DNA from: CAZWEZ01 sp964632795
GTDB taxonomy: Bacteria; Pseudomonadota; Alphaproteobacteria; Rhodospirillales; 2-02-FULL-58-16
NCBI GenBank assembly: GCA_964632795.1
Contig: CAZWEZ010000079.1
Coordinates: 1-17,580, forward strand
DNA: 17,580 nt
Reading direction: 5' to 3'
Positions 1 through 6,410 of the stretch are shown here, in pieces; position 1 is the first letter of the stretch; each line of letters starts with the position of its first letter. The notes under the pieces are model-generated. The model was not told where the DNA came from. It saw only the letters and a program-made list of their open reading frames with translations, and ran no database searches. A program made the position numbers and the translations under genes.

Positions 1-29
1 AGCCGAAAGCCTTGGAAAGCCGTCTCTAT

Positions 30-55
30 GGGTCATTATCAGTGCTCCTTGGTAT
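30..55 (-). repeat. Copy 1 of a 26-bp repeat, inverted relative to copy 2
   Basis: Read on the minus strand this segment matches plus-strand positions 936-961 at 24 of 26 bases, counted by eye. The core is ATACCAAGG, then GCACTG, then TAATGACCC. Its inner end lies 9 bases before the hydrolase start, directly next to the GAGG ribosome binding site at 56-59. Unlike copy 2 it lacks the adjacent CCTTGGTAT arm; the outward flank (1-29) instead holds a short direct repeat GAAAGCC at 5-11 and 15-21. It could be a dispersed palindromic element or one terminal inverted repeat of a small cassette. Upstream sequence is cut off, so the full element is not seen. Confidence 0.7.
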
Positions 56-64
56 GAGGCGTAG

Positions 65-955
65 ATGACGGCCGCCAGCGATCCCGGGCGCGGCTTCCGC
101 GAGCGCCATTACACCTCCCAGGACGGGTTGCGGTTGTATTTCCGCGACTACGGCGATCCGTCCTCGACCGCCACGCCGGTGCTGTGCCTGAGCGGGCTGA
201 CCCGCAACTCCCGGGACTTCCACGGCGTCGCGCTCCGGCTTTCGGCGGCGCGCCGGGTGCTGTGCCCCGATTACCGGGGGCGGGGCCGCTCCCAGTACGA
301 CCGCGACTGGCGGCGCTACGCCCCGCGCCCCTATCTCGACGACATCCGCCACCTGTTGGCCGCCGTCAACCTGCATCGGGTGGTGGTGATCGGCACCTCG
401 TTGGGCGGCATCCTGGCGGCGGCGATGGCGGTGGCCATGCCGTGCGCGGTAGCCGGGGCGGTGCTCAACGACGTCGGCCCGGAGATCGGCCGCGACGGCC
501 TGGAGCGCATCATCGCCTACATGCGCGACGACCGTCCCCAAGCCGACTGGACCCGGGCCGCGCGCCATCTCCGCGAGGTGTTTCCGGACCTGCCCGCCGA
601 TGACGAGGAAGGCTGGCTCGAGATCGCGCGGGGCACCTACCGCGAATGCGGGGACGGCCTGTTGCGGATCGATTGGGACCCGGCGATCGTCAAGCCCCTG
701 CTCCGCCGCCGCGACCGGAGCCCCGACCTGTGGCCCCTGTTCAGGGCCCTGGGACGAATCCCCGCCGTGGTCCTGCGCGGCGCCACCTCGAATATCCTCG
801 GCGAGGCGACCGTGAAGCGGATGACCGGGGAAATCCCCGGCCTGACGGCGGTCACCGTGAGCGGGGTGGGTCACGCCCCCAGCCTCGCCGAACCCGAAGC
901 AGCGGAGGCGATCGATGGTATCCTCGAACGAACTTATACCAAGGGGCACTGGTAA
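65..955 (+). CDS. Alpha/beta-fold hydrolase
   Basis: A 296-residue alpha/beta hydrolase, probably cytoplasmic; the substrate cannot be read from sequence. The oxyanion-hole region is CLSGLTRNSRDF (41-52), the nucleophile elbow is GTSLGG with Ser112, and the catalytic His270 lies in GVGHAPSLAEPEA. The position where this family normally has its acid (LRGxxSDIL) reads LRGATSNILGE, with Asn243 replacing Asp. Activity may therefore be altered, or another acid may serve. The start at 65 is supported by GAGG with a 5-base spacer. The last residues, around TYTKGHW, are encoded by the 936-968 repeat. The stop overlaps the dehydratase start as TAATG, so the two are probably co-translated. Family assignment is firm; the role is unknown. 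Confidence 0.85.
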   Translation: MTAASDPGRGFRERHYTSQDGLRLYFRDYGDPSSTATPVLCLSGLTRNSRDFHGVALRLSAARRVLCPDYRGRGRSQYDRDWRRYAPRPYLDDIRHLLAAVNLHRVVVIGTSLGGILAAAMAVAMPCAVAGAVLNDVGPEIGRDGLERIIAYMRDDRPQADWTRAARHLREVFPDLPADDEEGWLEIARGTYRECGDGLLRIDWDPAIVKPLLRRRDRSPDLWPLFRALGRIPAVVLRGATSNILGEATVKRMTGEIPGLTAVTVSGVGHAPSLAEPEAAEAIDGILERTYTKGHW

Positions 956-968
956 TGACCCTTGGTAT
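936..968 (+). repeat. Perfect 10-bp-arm palindrome containing repeat copy 2
   Basis: ATACCAAGGG (936-945) and CCCTTGGTAT (959-968) are perfect inverted arms around a 13-base loop. The first 26 bases are copy 2 of the repeat at 30-55. The element spans the hydrolase stop and the dehydratase start. In mRNA the dehydratase ribosome binding site (AAGGGG, 941-946) would lie almost wholly in the 5' arm and its AUG (955-957) in the loop. This could be a translational-coupling hairpin, a DNA operator, or a mobile palindromic repeat that supplied the ends of both proteins. The structure is certain; the function is inferred. Confidence 0.8.
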
Positions 969-1929
969 TAGTACCGCCGACGTCGAGGACGCCGCCGGGC
1001 GCCTCGAAGGCCTCGCGGTGCGCACCCCGCTCCTCGAATCGGCGATCCTCAACGATCGGCTGGGCGGCCGGCTGCTGGTCAAGGCGGAAACCCTCCAGCG
1101 CACCGGCTCGTTCAAGTTCCGCGGCGCCTTCAACTTCATCTCGCGGCTCGACGACCAGGCCCGCCGAGCCGGCGTCGTCGCCTACTCCTCGGGCAACCAC
1201 GCCCAGGGGGTGGCCCATGCCGCACAAATATCCGGAACCCCGGCGCTGATCGTCATGCCCCGGGACGCGCCGCGGACCAAGATCGCCAATACCCGCGCCT
1301 ACGGCGCCGAGGTGGTGTTCTACGACCGGCTGAGCGAAAGCCGCGAGGAAATCGGCGAACGGCTGGCCGGCGAACGCGGGCTGACCCTGGTCCGGCCCTA
1401 CGACGACCCCCTGATCATCGCCGGCCAGGGCACCGCCGGCCTGGAACTGGCCGCCCAGGCGCGGGCGATGGAGGCCCGGCTCGACGCCGTCCTGGTGCCG
1501 TGCGGCGGCGGCGGGCTGATCGCCGGCTGCGCCCTGGCGCTGGCCGCGCACAGCCCGTCCAGCAAGCTGTTCGCCGTCGAGCCCGAGGGTTTCGACGACA
1601 CCGCCCGCTCGCTGGCCGCGGGCCGGAGGCTGGGCAACGCGGATTCTGCCAAGTCGTTCTGCGACGCCCTGCTGGCGCCGACGCCGGGGGAACTCACCTT
1701 CGCCGTCAACGGGCGTCTGCTGGCCGGCGGGCTGGTGGTCGGCGACGGGGCGGTGGCGGAGGCGATGAGCGTCGCCTTCGGCTTTTTCAAGCTGGTCGTC
1801 GAACCGGGCGGCGCGGTGGCCCTGGCGGCGGCGCTGAGCGGGGTCTTCGACTGTTCGGGGAAAACGGTCTGCGTGGTGTGTTCGGGCGGCAACGTCGATC
1901 CGGAGGTCTTTCGCCAAGCCCTGGAATAA
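955..1929 (+). CDS. Threonine/serine dehydratase-like PLP enzyme (fold type II)
   Basis: A 324-residue PLP-dependent enzyme of the serine/threonine dehydratase family. It would convert threonine or serine to 2-oxobutyrate or pyruvate plus ammonia, or act as a related racemase. The PLP lysine is Lys54 in GSFKFRGA. The substrate loop is SSGNHAQG (78-85), the phosphate-binding glycine loop is CGGGGL (183-188), and SGGN lies at 310-313. There is no C-terminal ACT domain, so it resembles the short catabolic type rather than feedback-regulated IlvA. The ATG at 955 overlaps the hydrolase stop (TAATG) and has AAGGGG 8 bases upstream. The first residues, MTLGI, come from the palindrome at 936-968. An upstream extension of this frame runs through the hydrolase gene and is not used. 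Confidence 0.88.
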   Translation: MTLGISTADVEDAAGRLEGLAVRTPLLESAILNDRLGGRLLVKAETLQRTGSFKFRGAFNFISRLDDQARRAGVVAYSSGNHAQGVAHAAQISGTPALIVMPRDAPRTKIANTRAYGAEVVFYDRLSESREEIGERLAGERGLTLVRPYDDPLIIAGQGTAGLELAAQARAMEARLDAVLVPCGGGGLIAGCALALAAHSPSSKLFAVEPEGFDDTARSLAAGRRLGNADSAKSFCDALLAPTPGELTFAVNGRLLAGGLVVGDGAVAEAMSVAFGFFKLVVEPGGAVALAAALSGVFDCSGKTVCVVCSGGNVDPEVFRQALE

Positions 1930-1962
1930 CCGGCGACCGGTGCCGGCAGTCTATTTTCTTTG
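1930..1962 (+). terminator. Possible intrinsic terminator between convergent genes
   Basis: The 21-base gap between the dehydratase stop and the bactofilin stop contains CCGGC (1930-1934) and GCCGG (1942-1946). On the plus strand these are followed by the T-rich run CTATTTTCTTT (1951-1961). The stem is only 5 bp and the T-run is interrupted, so this is a weak call. Confidence 0.3.
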
Positions 1963-2418
1963 CGCCGCCGCCTTGGATGTCGCTTCGCCGGTGGTGTTGG
2001 CTTCCTTGACCACCAGGTTGATCTTGCCCTCGCCGTCCTTCTTCTTCTCGGTCATGCGCCGGCAGTGGCCCTCGAGGAAGGCCCCGGCCTCGATGGCCAG
2101 GTCCTCGTGAAGGATGTCGCCGACGACGTGGGCGGTCTTGGACAGGTCGACCGTTCGGGCCTTGATCTGGCCGTTCACCGTGCCGTGGACGCGGACCGAA
2201 TCAGCGACGATCTCGCCCTTGATGACGGCGGTTTCGCCGACCAGCAGGACCTTGGTCCGGATATCGCCGTCGATCGCCCCGTCGACCTGAATTTCGCCTT
2301 CGCTGTTGAGATCGCCGACCACCCTCAGGTCGGCGCTGACGATCGAGGGTGGAGCCTGGATTGCCGCGGCGGCGTTAACCACAGCCTTGCCGGAACCCTT
2401 GCTACTCCTGGAAAACAT
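1951..2418 (-). CDS. Bactofilin family polymer-forming protein
   Basis: A 155-residue bactofilin (DUF583). These proteins polymerise without nucleotide into cytoplasmic or membrane-associated filaments that scaffold peptidoglycan enzymes and cell-shape determinants. The central region, about residues 20-115, shows the short beta-helix periodicity of the family, with repeated blocks such as VVGDLNSEGEIQVDGAIDGDI and VRVHGTVNGQIKARTVDL. Both termini are low complexity and probably disordered: N-terminal Ser/Lys/Ala, C-terminal Lys-rich. The start lies inside the 3' end of the M23 peptidase gene (17-base overlap), with AAGG 9 bases upstream, so the two genes are coupled. Pairing of a bactofilin with an M23 peptidase is known in alphaproteobacteria and suggests that the filament localises the hydrolase. 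It converges with the dehydratase gene. Confidence 0.92.
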   Translation of the reverse strand: MFSRSSKGSGKAVVNAAAAIQAPPSIVSADLRVVGDLNSEGEIQVDGAIDGDIRTKVLLVGETAVIKGEIVADSVRVHGTVNGQIKARTVDLSKTAHVVGDILHEDLAIEAGAFLEGHCRRMTEKKKDGEGKINLVVKEANTTGEATSKAAAQRK

Positions 2419-3721
2419 AGCGTCCAGCCTTGATGAACTTCATCGGGCTCAAGGTTTTCTTGTTGAAGATGATTTCGTAATGCAAGTGGGCGCCGGTGCT
2501 GCGTCCGGAGTTGCCGAGCAGGCCGATCTTGTCCCGGAACTTGAGCTTCTGGCCCTTCTTGACCAGGATCTTGTGGAGGTGTCCGTAGCGGGTCTTGAGA
2601 CCTGCCCCGTGATCGACCTCGATCATTCTCCCGTATTTCCCCTTCCACCCGACATAGGTGACCACCCCCGGAGCGGTGATGTAGACCGACGACTTGAAGA
2701 CACCGCCCAGATCGAGCCCGTAATGGGCCGCCCATTTCTTGTTGATAGGATCGCGCCGCTTTCCGAATCCGCTGGTGACGCGGAAGTGGGTCAGGGGCGA
2801 GGTCAGGGGCAGCCTGCGCATCACCTCCTGAAGGGATTCGGAGTACTGGAGGTGGAGGTCGAGGTTGGTGAGGTCGGCCTTGAGTTGGCTGGCCGGTTTG
2901 TCGTCGGGCTTGGCGGCGATGAAGGGACCGCCCTGGCCGCGCGACGGATTGCCGTTGGCGGCGAGCAGCCGGTCCACCTTCAAGCCGGTCAAACCGATCA
3001 CCTTCTCCATGCCGTCGACGTAGGCGAGGGTGCCGTTGGTCATCCGCTGGACCGCGTCGCGCTCGCTGAGCTGCATGTCGGCGAGGCGGTTTTCGAACTC
3101 GTCGATCGTGCGCTGCATGCGGGAGCCCTTGAACAGGGCCTGGTTGCGGTCGGCGAGCGCGGTCTGGAGGTCGATCTCGACGGTGTCGAGATTGTCCTTC
3201 AGCGAGAAGTTCCGGCTCGCCAGTTGGCGCATGTTGTCTTCGATTTCGGCCAACTGCTGCTTCAGCTTCTCGCGCGCGACGACTACGTTCCTGCGTTCCT
3301 GCTCGGTGGTCGTGAGCTGGGTCTCGACCGATTTCAGGTTCTGCTGGAGGGCCGCGTTCTGTTCGACCAGGCTCAGCATCAGGCTATGGTTCTTTTCCAG
3401 GCTCTGGGTGATGCTGGTGAACTTGTTCTGGTACTCGGCGACCTCGCCGAGCAGGCTCTGGTAGGCCAGCCGCGCGCTGGCGATATGGTTGTCCTTGGTC
3501 GCCAGGATCTTGTTGTGAAGCATGTGGCCGATCGTGGTGTAGACCGTCCACGAGAGCGCCAGCACGAGGAGGGTGGTGACGAACATCTGGGAGAGGCGGG
3601 AGAACCGGAAGAAGGCAATCCGCCCCTCGGTGCGAAGGTGAACCTGTCGTTCGGGAAAAAGTCGCCGAAGCAGTCGTTCGGTTCGCGATGGCCCGCCCAG
3701 CCGAGGTTGGGTCCCCGTCAT
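2402..3721 (-). CDS. Membrane-anchored coiled-coil M23 (LytM-type) peptidase
   Basis: A 439-residue inner-membrane protein facing the periplasm, expected to cleave or regulate peptidoglycan cross-links. A basic cytoplasmic N-terminus (1-44) precedes a single membrane segment at about 46-67. A long coiled coil follows at roughly 95-230, then a linker and the M23 domain at about 310-435. Zinc and catalytic positions look intact: H333xxxD337 in HYGLDLGG, His381 in RYGHLH, and H412-L-H414 in TGAHLHYE, so it is probably an active endopeptidase rather than an EnvC/NlpD-like activator. The ATG at 3721 has a poor ribosome binding site but overlaps the stop of a tiny upstream frame. It forms an operon with the bactofilin gene and resembles the LmdC-type partners of bactofilins. 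Confidence 0.9.
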   Translation of the reverse strand: MTGTQPRLGGPSRTERLLRRLFPERQVHLRTEGRIAFFRFSRLSQMFVTTLLVLALSWTVYTTIGHMLHNKILATKDNHIASARLAYQSLLGEVAEYQNKFTSITQSLEKNHSLMLSLVEQNAALQQNLKSVETQLTTTEQERRNVVVAREKLKQQLAEIEDNMRQLASRNFSLKDNLDTVEIDLQTALADRNQALFKGSRMQRTIDEFENRLADMQLSERDAVQRMTNGTLAYVDGMEKVIGLTGLKVDRLLAANGNPSRGQGGPFIAAKPDDKPASQLKADLTNLDLHLQYSESLQEVMRRLPLTSPLTHFRVTSGFGKRRDPINKKWAAHYGLDLGGVFKSSVYITAPGVVTYVGWKGKYGRMIEVDHGAGLKTRYGHLHKILVKKGQKLKFRDKIGLLGNSGRSTGAHLHYEIIFNKKTLSPMKFIKAGRYVFQE

Positions 3722-3741
3722 CCCGCCACTCTCGCCTTCAT
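3718..3741 (-). CDS. Possible 7-codon upstream frame coupled to the M23 gene
   Basis: An ATG at 3739-3741 opens the frame MKARVAG, whose TGA (3718-3720) overlaps the M23 ATG (3719-3721) as ATGA. A purine-rich GAGGGG lies about 9 bases before this ATG, whereas the M23 start itself has only GGCGGG directly next to it. It may be a leader frame that delivers ribosomes by re-initiation, or it may be chance. No homology can be judged at this length. Confidence 0.25.
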   Translation of the reverse strand: MKARVAG

Positions 3742-4080
3742 CGTGCCTACCCCTCGAGGATTATTCGGTTTTCCAGGTTTGTCGTGGAAACCGTTGCGAT
3801 TTCCCGGAATCGGCGCCCCGGCAAATCGACTGTCAACAACCGACCCAGCCCTTTCCATTCTTGGATCCAGCGGCAGGTGCGAACGTATCTATTAGCAACC
3901 GCCCTGGCAAGCCCCGATTCCGCGCCCCACCAACCGCCCAGGCAGCGCCGAGGGCCGGCAAATCGGTGGTTTCCTTTCCCTTCACGGACAATGACGGGGA
4001 TTATCTTTGGCCGTGCAATCGCCCGCCCCGGGCGGCTATGGTGAGGACTCGGGACGAAAAAACATGCGGAAACAGACACC
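3742..4080. other. Divergent intergenic region between M23 and pgpA genes
   Basis: I see no convincing gene here; the long plus-strand frame crossing it has no family features and runs into cinA. On the minus strand TTGACA (3831-3836) matches a sigma-70 -35 box, but the position 17 bases on is CCGATT, a poor -10. On the plus strand TATCTT (4002-4007) is -10-like with only weak -35 candidates. A GC-rich hairpin is at 4020-4034. The region should hold the divergent promoters for the M23/bactofilin pair and for pgpA-cinA. No tRNA-like fold was recognised. Confidence 0.5.
4020..4034 (+). promoter_or_regulatory. GC-rich hairpin upstream of pgpA
   Basis: CGCCCG (4020-4025) and CGGGCG (4029-4034) form a perfect 6-bp stem with a 3-base loop, ending 46 bases before the pgpA start. 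There is no T-run after it, so it is not a standard terminator. It may lie in the 5' leader of the pgpA-cinA mRNA. Confidence 0.35.
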
Positions 4081-4578
4081 TTGAACGCGAATCGGCAACA
4101 GCCGCGAGGCCCGGGATTGGCCGATCCCGCCGTCCTGGTGGCGACTTGGTTCGGGGTCGGGCTGCTGCCGGGAGCCCCCGGCACCTGGGGCTCGCTGGCC
4201 GCCCTCCCCTTCGCCTGGTTGATCCATCTCGCCTTCGGCTGGATCGGCCTCGCCGTGGCGGTGGCCGCCGTCTTCGCCGTCGGGGTGTGGTCGGCGGGCG
4301 CCGTGGTTCGCTCCTGGGGGGTGAAGGATCCGGCGGCGGTGGTCATCGACGAGGTCGCCGGCCAGTGGCTGACGCTGCTCGTGGTTCCCCCCGACCCGAT
4401 CCTGTATGCGGTCGGTTTCGTGCTGTTCAGGATCGCCGACATCCTCAAGCCGTGGCCGGCGTCGTGGGCCGACAAGCGCCTCGAGGGCGGCCTCGGGGTG
4501 ATGCTGGACGACGTCTTCGCGGCGGCCTACGCGGCGGCGGCCCTGTACGTCATGTCGCGCGGCATGGGAGGGATGTGA
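4081..4578 (+). CDS. pgpA: Phosphatidylglycerophosphatase A
   Basis: A 165-residue integral membrane phosphatase. It removes the phosphate of phosphatidylglycerophosphate to give phosphatidylglycerol at the inner membrane. Family motifs are clear: GLLPGAPGTWGS (28-39), DPAAVVIDEVAG (83-94) with the acidic pair Asp90/Glu91, FRIADILKPWP (116-126) and GGLGVMLDDVFA (136-147). Hydrophobic segments lie at about 41-76, 95-118 and 144-157. The start is TTG at 4081: no ATG or GTG is in frame just upstream, and the next in-frame GTG would remove the conserved N-terminal region. The ribosome binding site is weak (GGA about 12 bases upstream), which suggests modest expression. The stop overlaps the cinA start as ATGTGATG. 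Confidence 0.92.
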   Translation: MNANRQQPRGPGLADPAVLVATWFGVGLLPGAPGTWGSLAALPFAWLIHLAFGWIGLAVAVAAVFAVGVWSAGAVVRSWGVKDPAAVVIDEVAGQWLTLLVVPPDPILYAVGFVLFRIADILKPWPASWADKRLEGGLGVMLDDVFAAAYAAAALYVMSRGMGGM

Positions 4579-5066
4579 TGTTGCCCCGGGAGCTGGAGCG
4601 GCTGGCCGCCGACGTCCTCGCGGCGTGCCGCGCCCGGGACCTGCGCCTGAGCCTCGCCGAATCCTGCACCGGCGGCCTGATCGCCGGCTGCCTGACCGCC
4701 ATCCCGGGCTCCTCGGAAGTCCTCGAGCGGGCCTTCGTCACCTACTCCAACGCCGCCAAGAGCGAGATGCTCGGCGTCGACGACCTCTTGATCGCCGTCC
4801 ACGGCGCGGTCAGCGAACAAGTCGCCCGGGCGATGGCCGAAGGCGCCCTGGACCGTTCCCGCACCGACATCGCCGCCGCCGTCACCGGCATCGCCGGCCC
4901 CGGCGGCGGATCGGCGGACAAACCGGTCGGTATGGTCCACATCGCCGTCGCCCGCCGCGATCACCCCACCGTTCACCACCGCCACCTCTTCGCCGGCGAC
5001 CGCGACGCGGTGCGGACCCAGGCGATAGCGGCGACGCTGGAATTGCTGAAGGAAATGGCCGGTTAG
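4578..5066 (+). CDS. pncC: CinA C-terminal domain family amidase (NMN amidohydrolase type)
   Basis: A 162-residue stand-alone CinA-C protein of the PncC/YgaD type. Characterised members deamidate nicotinamide mononucleotide in the pyridine nucleotide salvage cycle. The active-site motif is AESCTGGLI (27-35) with nucleophile Ser29. TGIAGPGG (103-110) and the following GSADKPVGMVHIA (111-123) are also family hallmarks. The N-terminal MoCF-like domain of long CinA proteins is absent, as is common in alphaproteobacteria. The ATG at 4578 has GGGAGGG 5 bases upstream and overlaps the pgpA stop. Its TAG stop overlaps the stop of the convergent Coq10-type gene by 4 bases. Family assignment is strong; the NMN substrate is inferred. 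Confidence 0.9.
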   Translation: MLPRELERLAADVLAACRARDLRLSLAESCTGGLIAGCLTAIPGSSEVLERAFVTYSNAAKSEMLGVDDLLIAVHGAVSEQVARAMAEGALDRSRTDIAAAVTGIAGPGGGSADKPVGMVHIAVARRDHPTVHHRHLFAGDRDAVRTQAIAATLELLKEMAG

Positions 5067-5491
5067 CCGTACAGCGCCCGGGCTCGCTTTTCGAAGGCGC
5101 CGACCATGTGGCGCACCGCCTCGCCGAACACCGCCCCGATCATGGCTTGGAGCAGGCGGGAGCGGAGCTCGAAGTCGATGTCGAAGTCGATCAGGCAGCC
5201 GTCGCCGGCGGGCTCGAACGTCCAGTGGTTGTCCAGGTACTTGAACGGCCCCGAGGAAAAGGTGACGTCGATCCGCCGCGGCCACTCGAGGACGTCGATG
5301 GTGGTGAAGCGCTCGCTGAACATCTTGAAACCGACCACCATGTCGGCGACCAGGGTGTCGCCCCGGCGCTCGCGGATGCGGGCCGACAGGCACCAGGGCA
5401 GGAACTCGGGATAGCGCTCGATGTCGGCGACCAGGTCGAACATCTGCTCCGGGGCGTAGGGGACGACGCGCCGTTCGGCGTGACTCGGCAT
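5063..5491 (-). CDS. Coq10/RatA-type START-domain ubiquinone-binding protein
   Basis: A 142-residue SRPBCC (START-like) protein matching the Coq10/RatA family. Alphaproteobacterial members of this group are linked to ubiquinone binding and respiration; RatA in E. coli was described as a ribosome-association toxin. Landmarks are VPYAPEQMFDLVADIERYPEF, then LPWC, followed by strand-rich sequence and a C-terminal amphipathic helix with VRHMVGAFEKRA. I chose the ATG at 5491 (MPSHAERR), the usual start of the family, 4 bases after the lipA stop. An ATG at 5503 would add MIKI and overlap the lipA end. It is the last gene of the lipA-containing operon. Its TAA overlaps the cinA stop on the other strand. 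Confidence 0.88.
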   Translation of the reverse strand: MPSHAERRVVPYAPEQMFDLVADIERYPEFLPWCLSARIRERRGDTLVADMVVGFKMFSERFTTIDVLEWPRRIDVTFSSGPFKYLDNHWTFEPAGDGCLIDFDIDFELRSRLLQAMIGAVFGEAVRHMVGAFEKRARALYG

Positions 5492-5495
5492 TATC

Positions 5496-6407
5496 TTAAT
5501 CATAGCCCTTGGCCCGGCGGGCCGCGCGCAGCTCCTCGAAGTCCCGGTCGGCATGGTAGGAGGAACGGGTCAGCGGCGAGGCGGCGACCAGCAGGAAGCC
5601 CCGCCCCCGCCGCCGGTAGTCCTCGAACTCCTCCGGGGTCACGTAGCGGGCGACCGGGGCGTGGCGCGGCGTCGGCCGCAGGTACTGGCCGATGGTCAGG
5701 AAGTCGACCCGGGCGGCGCGCAGGTCGTCCATCACCTGCCCGACCTCGGCCTTGTCCTCGCCGAGGCCGACCATGATCCCCGACTTGGTGAAGATTTCCG
5801 GGCTCAGTTCCTTGGCCCGGTCGAGAAGGCGCAACGAGTTGAAATAGCGGGCCCCGGGGCGGATCGTCGGATACAGGCGGGGCACGGTTTCCAGGTTGTG
5901 GTTGAAGACGTCGGGAGCGGCGGCGACGACCGCCTCCAGGGCCCCCGGCTTGTCCCGGAAGTCGGGGACCAGGACCTCGATGGTGGTCGCCGGCGTGGTC
6001 GAGCGGATGCGCTCGATGCAGCGCACGAACTGCCCCGCTCCGCCGTCCTCCAGGTCGTCGCGGTCGACCGAGGTGATCACCACGTGCTTGAACCCCATCT
6101 CGGCGACGGCGGCGGCCAGGTTGTCGGGCTCCAGGGGATCGACGGCGCCGGGGCGGCCGGTCTTGACGTTGCAGAAGGCGCAGGCGCGGGTGCAGACGTC
6201 GCCGAGGATCATCACCGTGGCGTGCTTGCGCGACCAGCACTCGCCGATGTTGGGACACGCGGCCTCCTCGCACACGGTGTGCAGGCCGTGGCCGTGGATC
6301 AGCCGGCGGGTCTCGCCGTACTCCTTGGAGGTCGGCGCCTTGACCCGGATCCACGGCGGCTTGCGCAACGGCGTCTGATCGGGCTCGAGGAGATGAACCT
6401 TGCTCAT
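5496..6407 (-). CDS. lipA: Lipoyl synthase
   Basis: A 303-residue radical-SAM enzyme that inserts two sulfurs into the octanoyl chain on lipoyl domains. The auxiliary 4Fe-4S cluster cysteines are Cys46, Cys51 and Cys57 (CX4CX5C). The radical-SAM cluster is Cys72, Cys76 and Cys79 (CTRACAFC). The C-terminal RSSYHAD motif (from Arg281) supplies the conserved serine ligand of the auxiliary cluster. The length is typical. It starts 3 bases after the lpdA stop with no strong ribosome binding site, implying coupled translation. Its clients are encoded upstream in the same operon: the lipoyl domains of PdhB and PdhC, each with a modifiable lysine. Confidence 0.97.
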   Translation of the reverse strand: MSKVHLLEPDQTPLRKPPWIRVKAPTSKEYGETRRLIHGHGLHTVCEEAACPNIGECWSRKHATVMILGDVCTRACAFCNVKTGRPGAVDPLEPDNLAAAVAEMGFKHVVITSVDRDDLEDGGAGQFVRCIERIRSTTPATTIEVLVPDFRDKPGALEAVVAAAPDVFNHNLETVPRLYPTIRPGARYFNSLRLLDRAKELSPEIFTKSGIMVGLGEDKAEVGQVMDDLRAARVDFLTIGQYLRPTPRHAPVARYVTPEEFEDYRRRGRGFLLVAASPLTRSSYHADRDFEELRAARRAKGYD

Positions 6408-6410
6408 AAG

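Noticed and set aside
1..29. Remnant of an upstream gene
   Set aside because: Too short to read a frame with confidence; only a short direct repeat is visible.
3880..4010. tRNA or small RNA gene in the M23-pgpA intergenic region
   Set aside because: No T-loop motif, cloverleaf pairing or terminator with a T-run could be found.
3861..4577. Long plus-strand frame reading through the intergenic region and pgpA into cinA
   Set aside because: It is the upstream open extension of the cinA frame. It is Arg/Gly-rich, typical of off-frame reading of GC-rich DNA, and pgpA is the real gene there.
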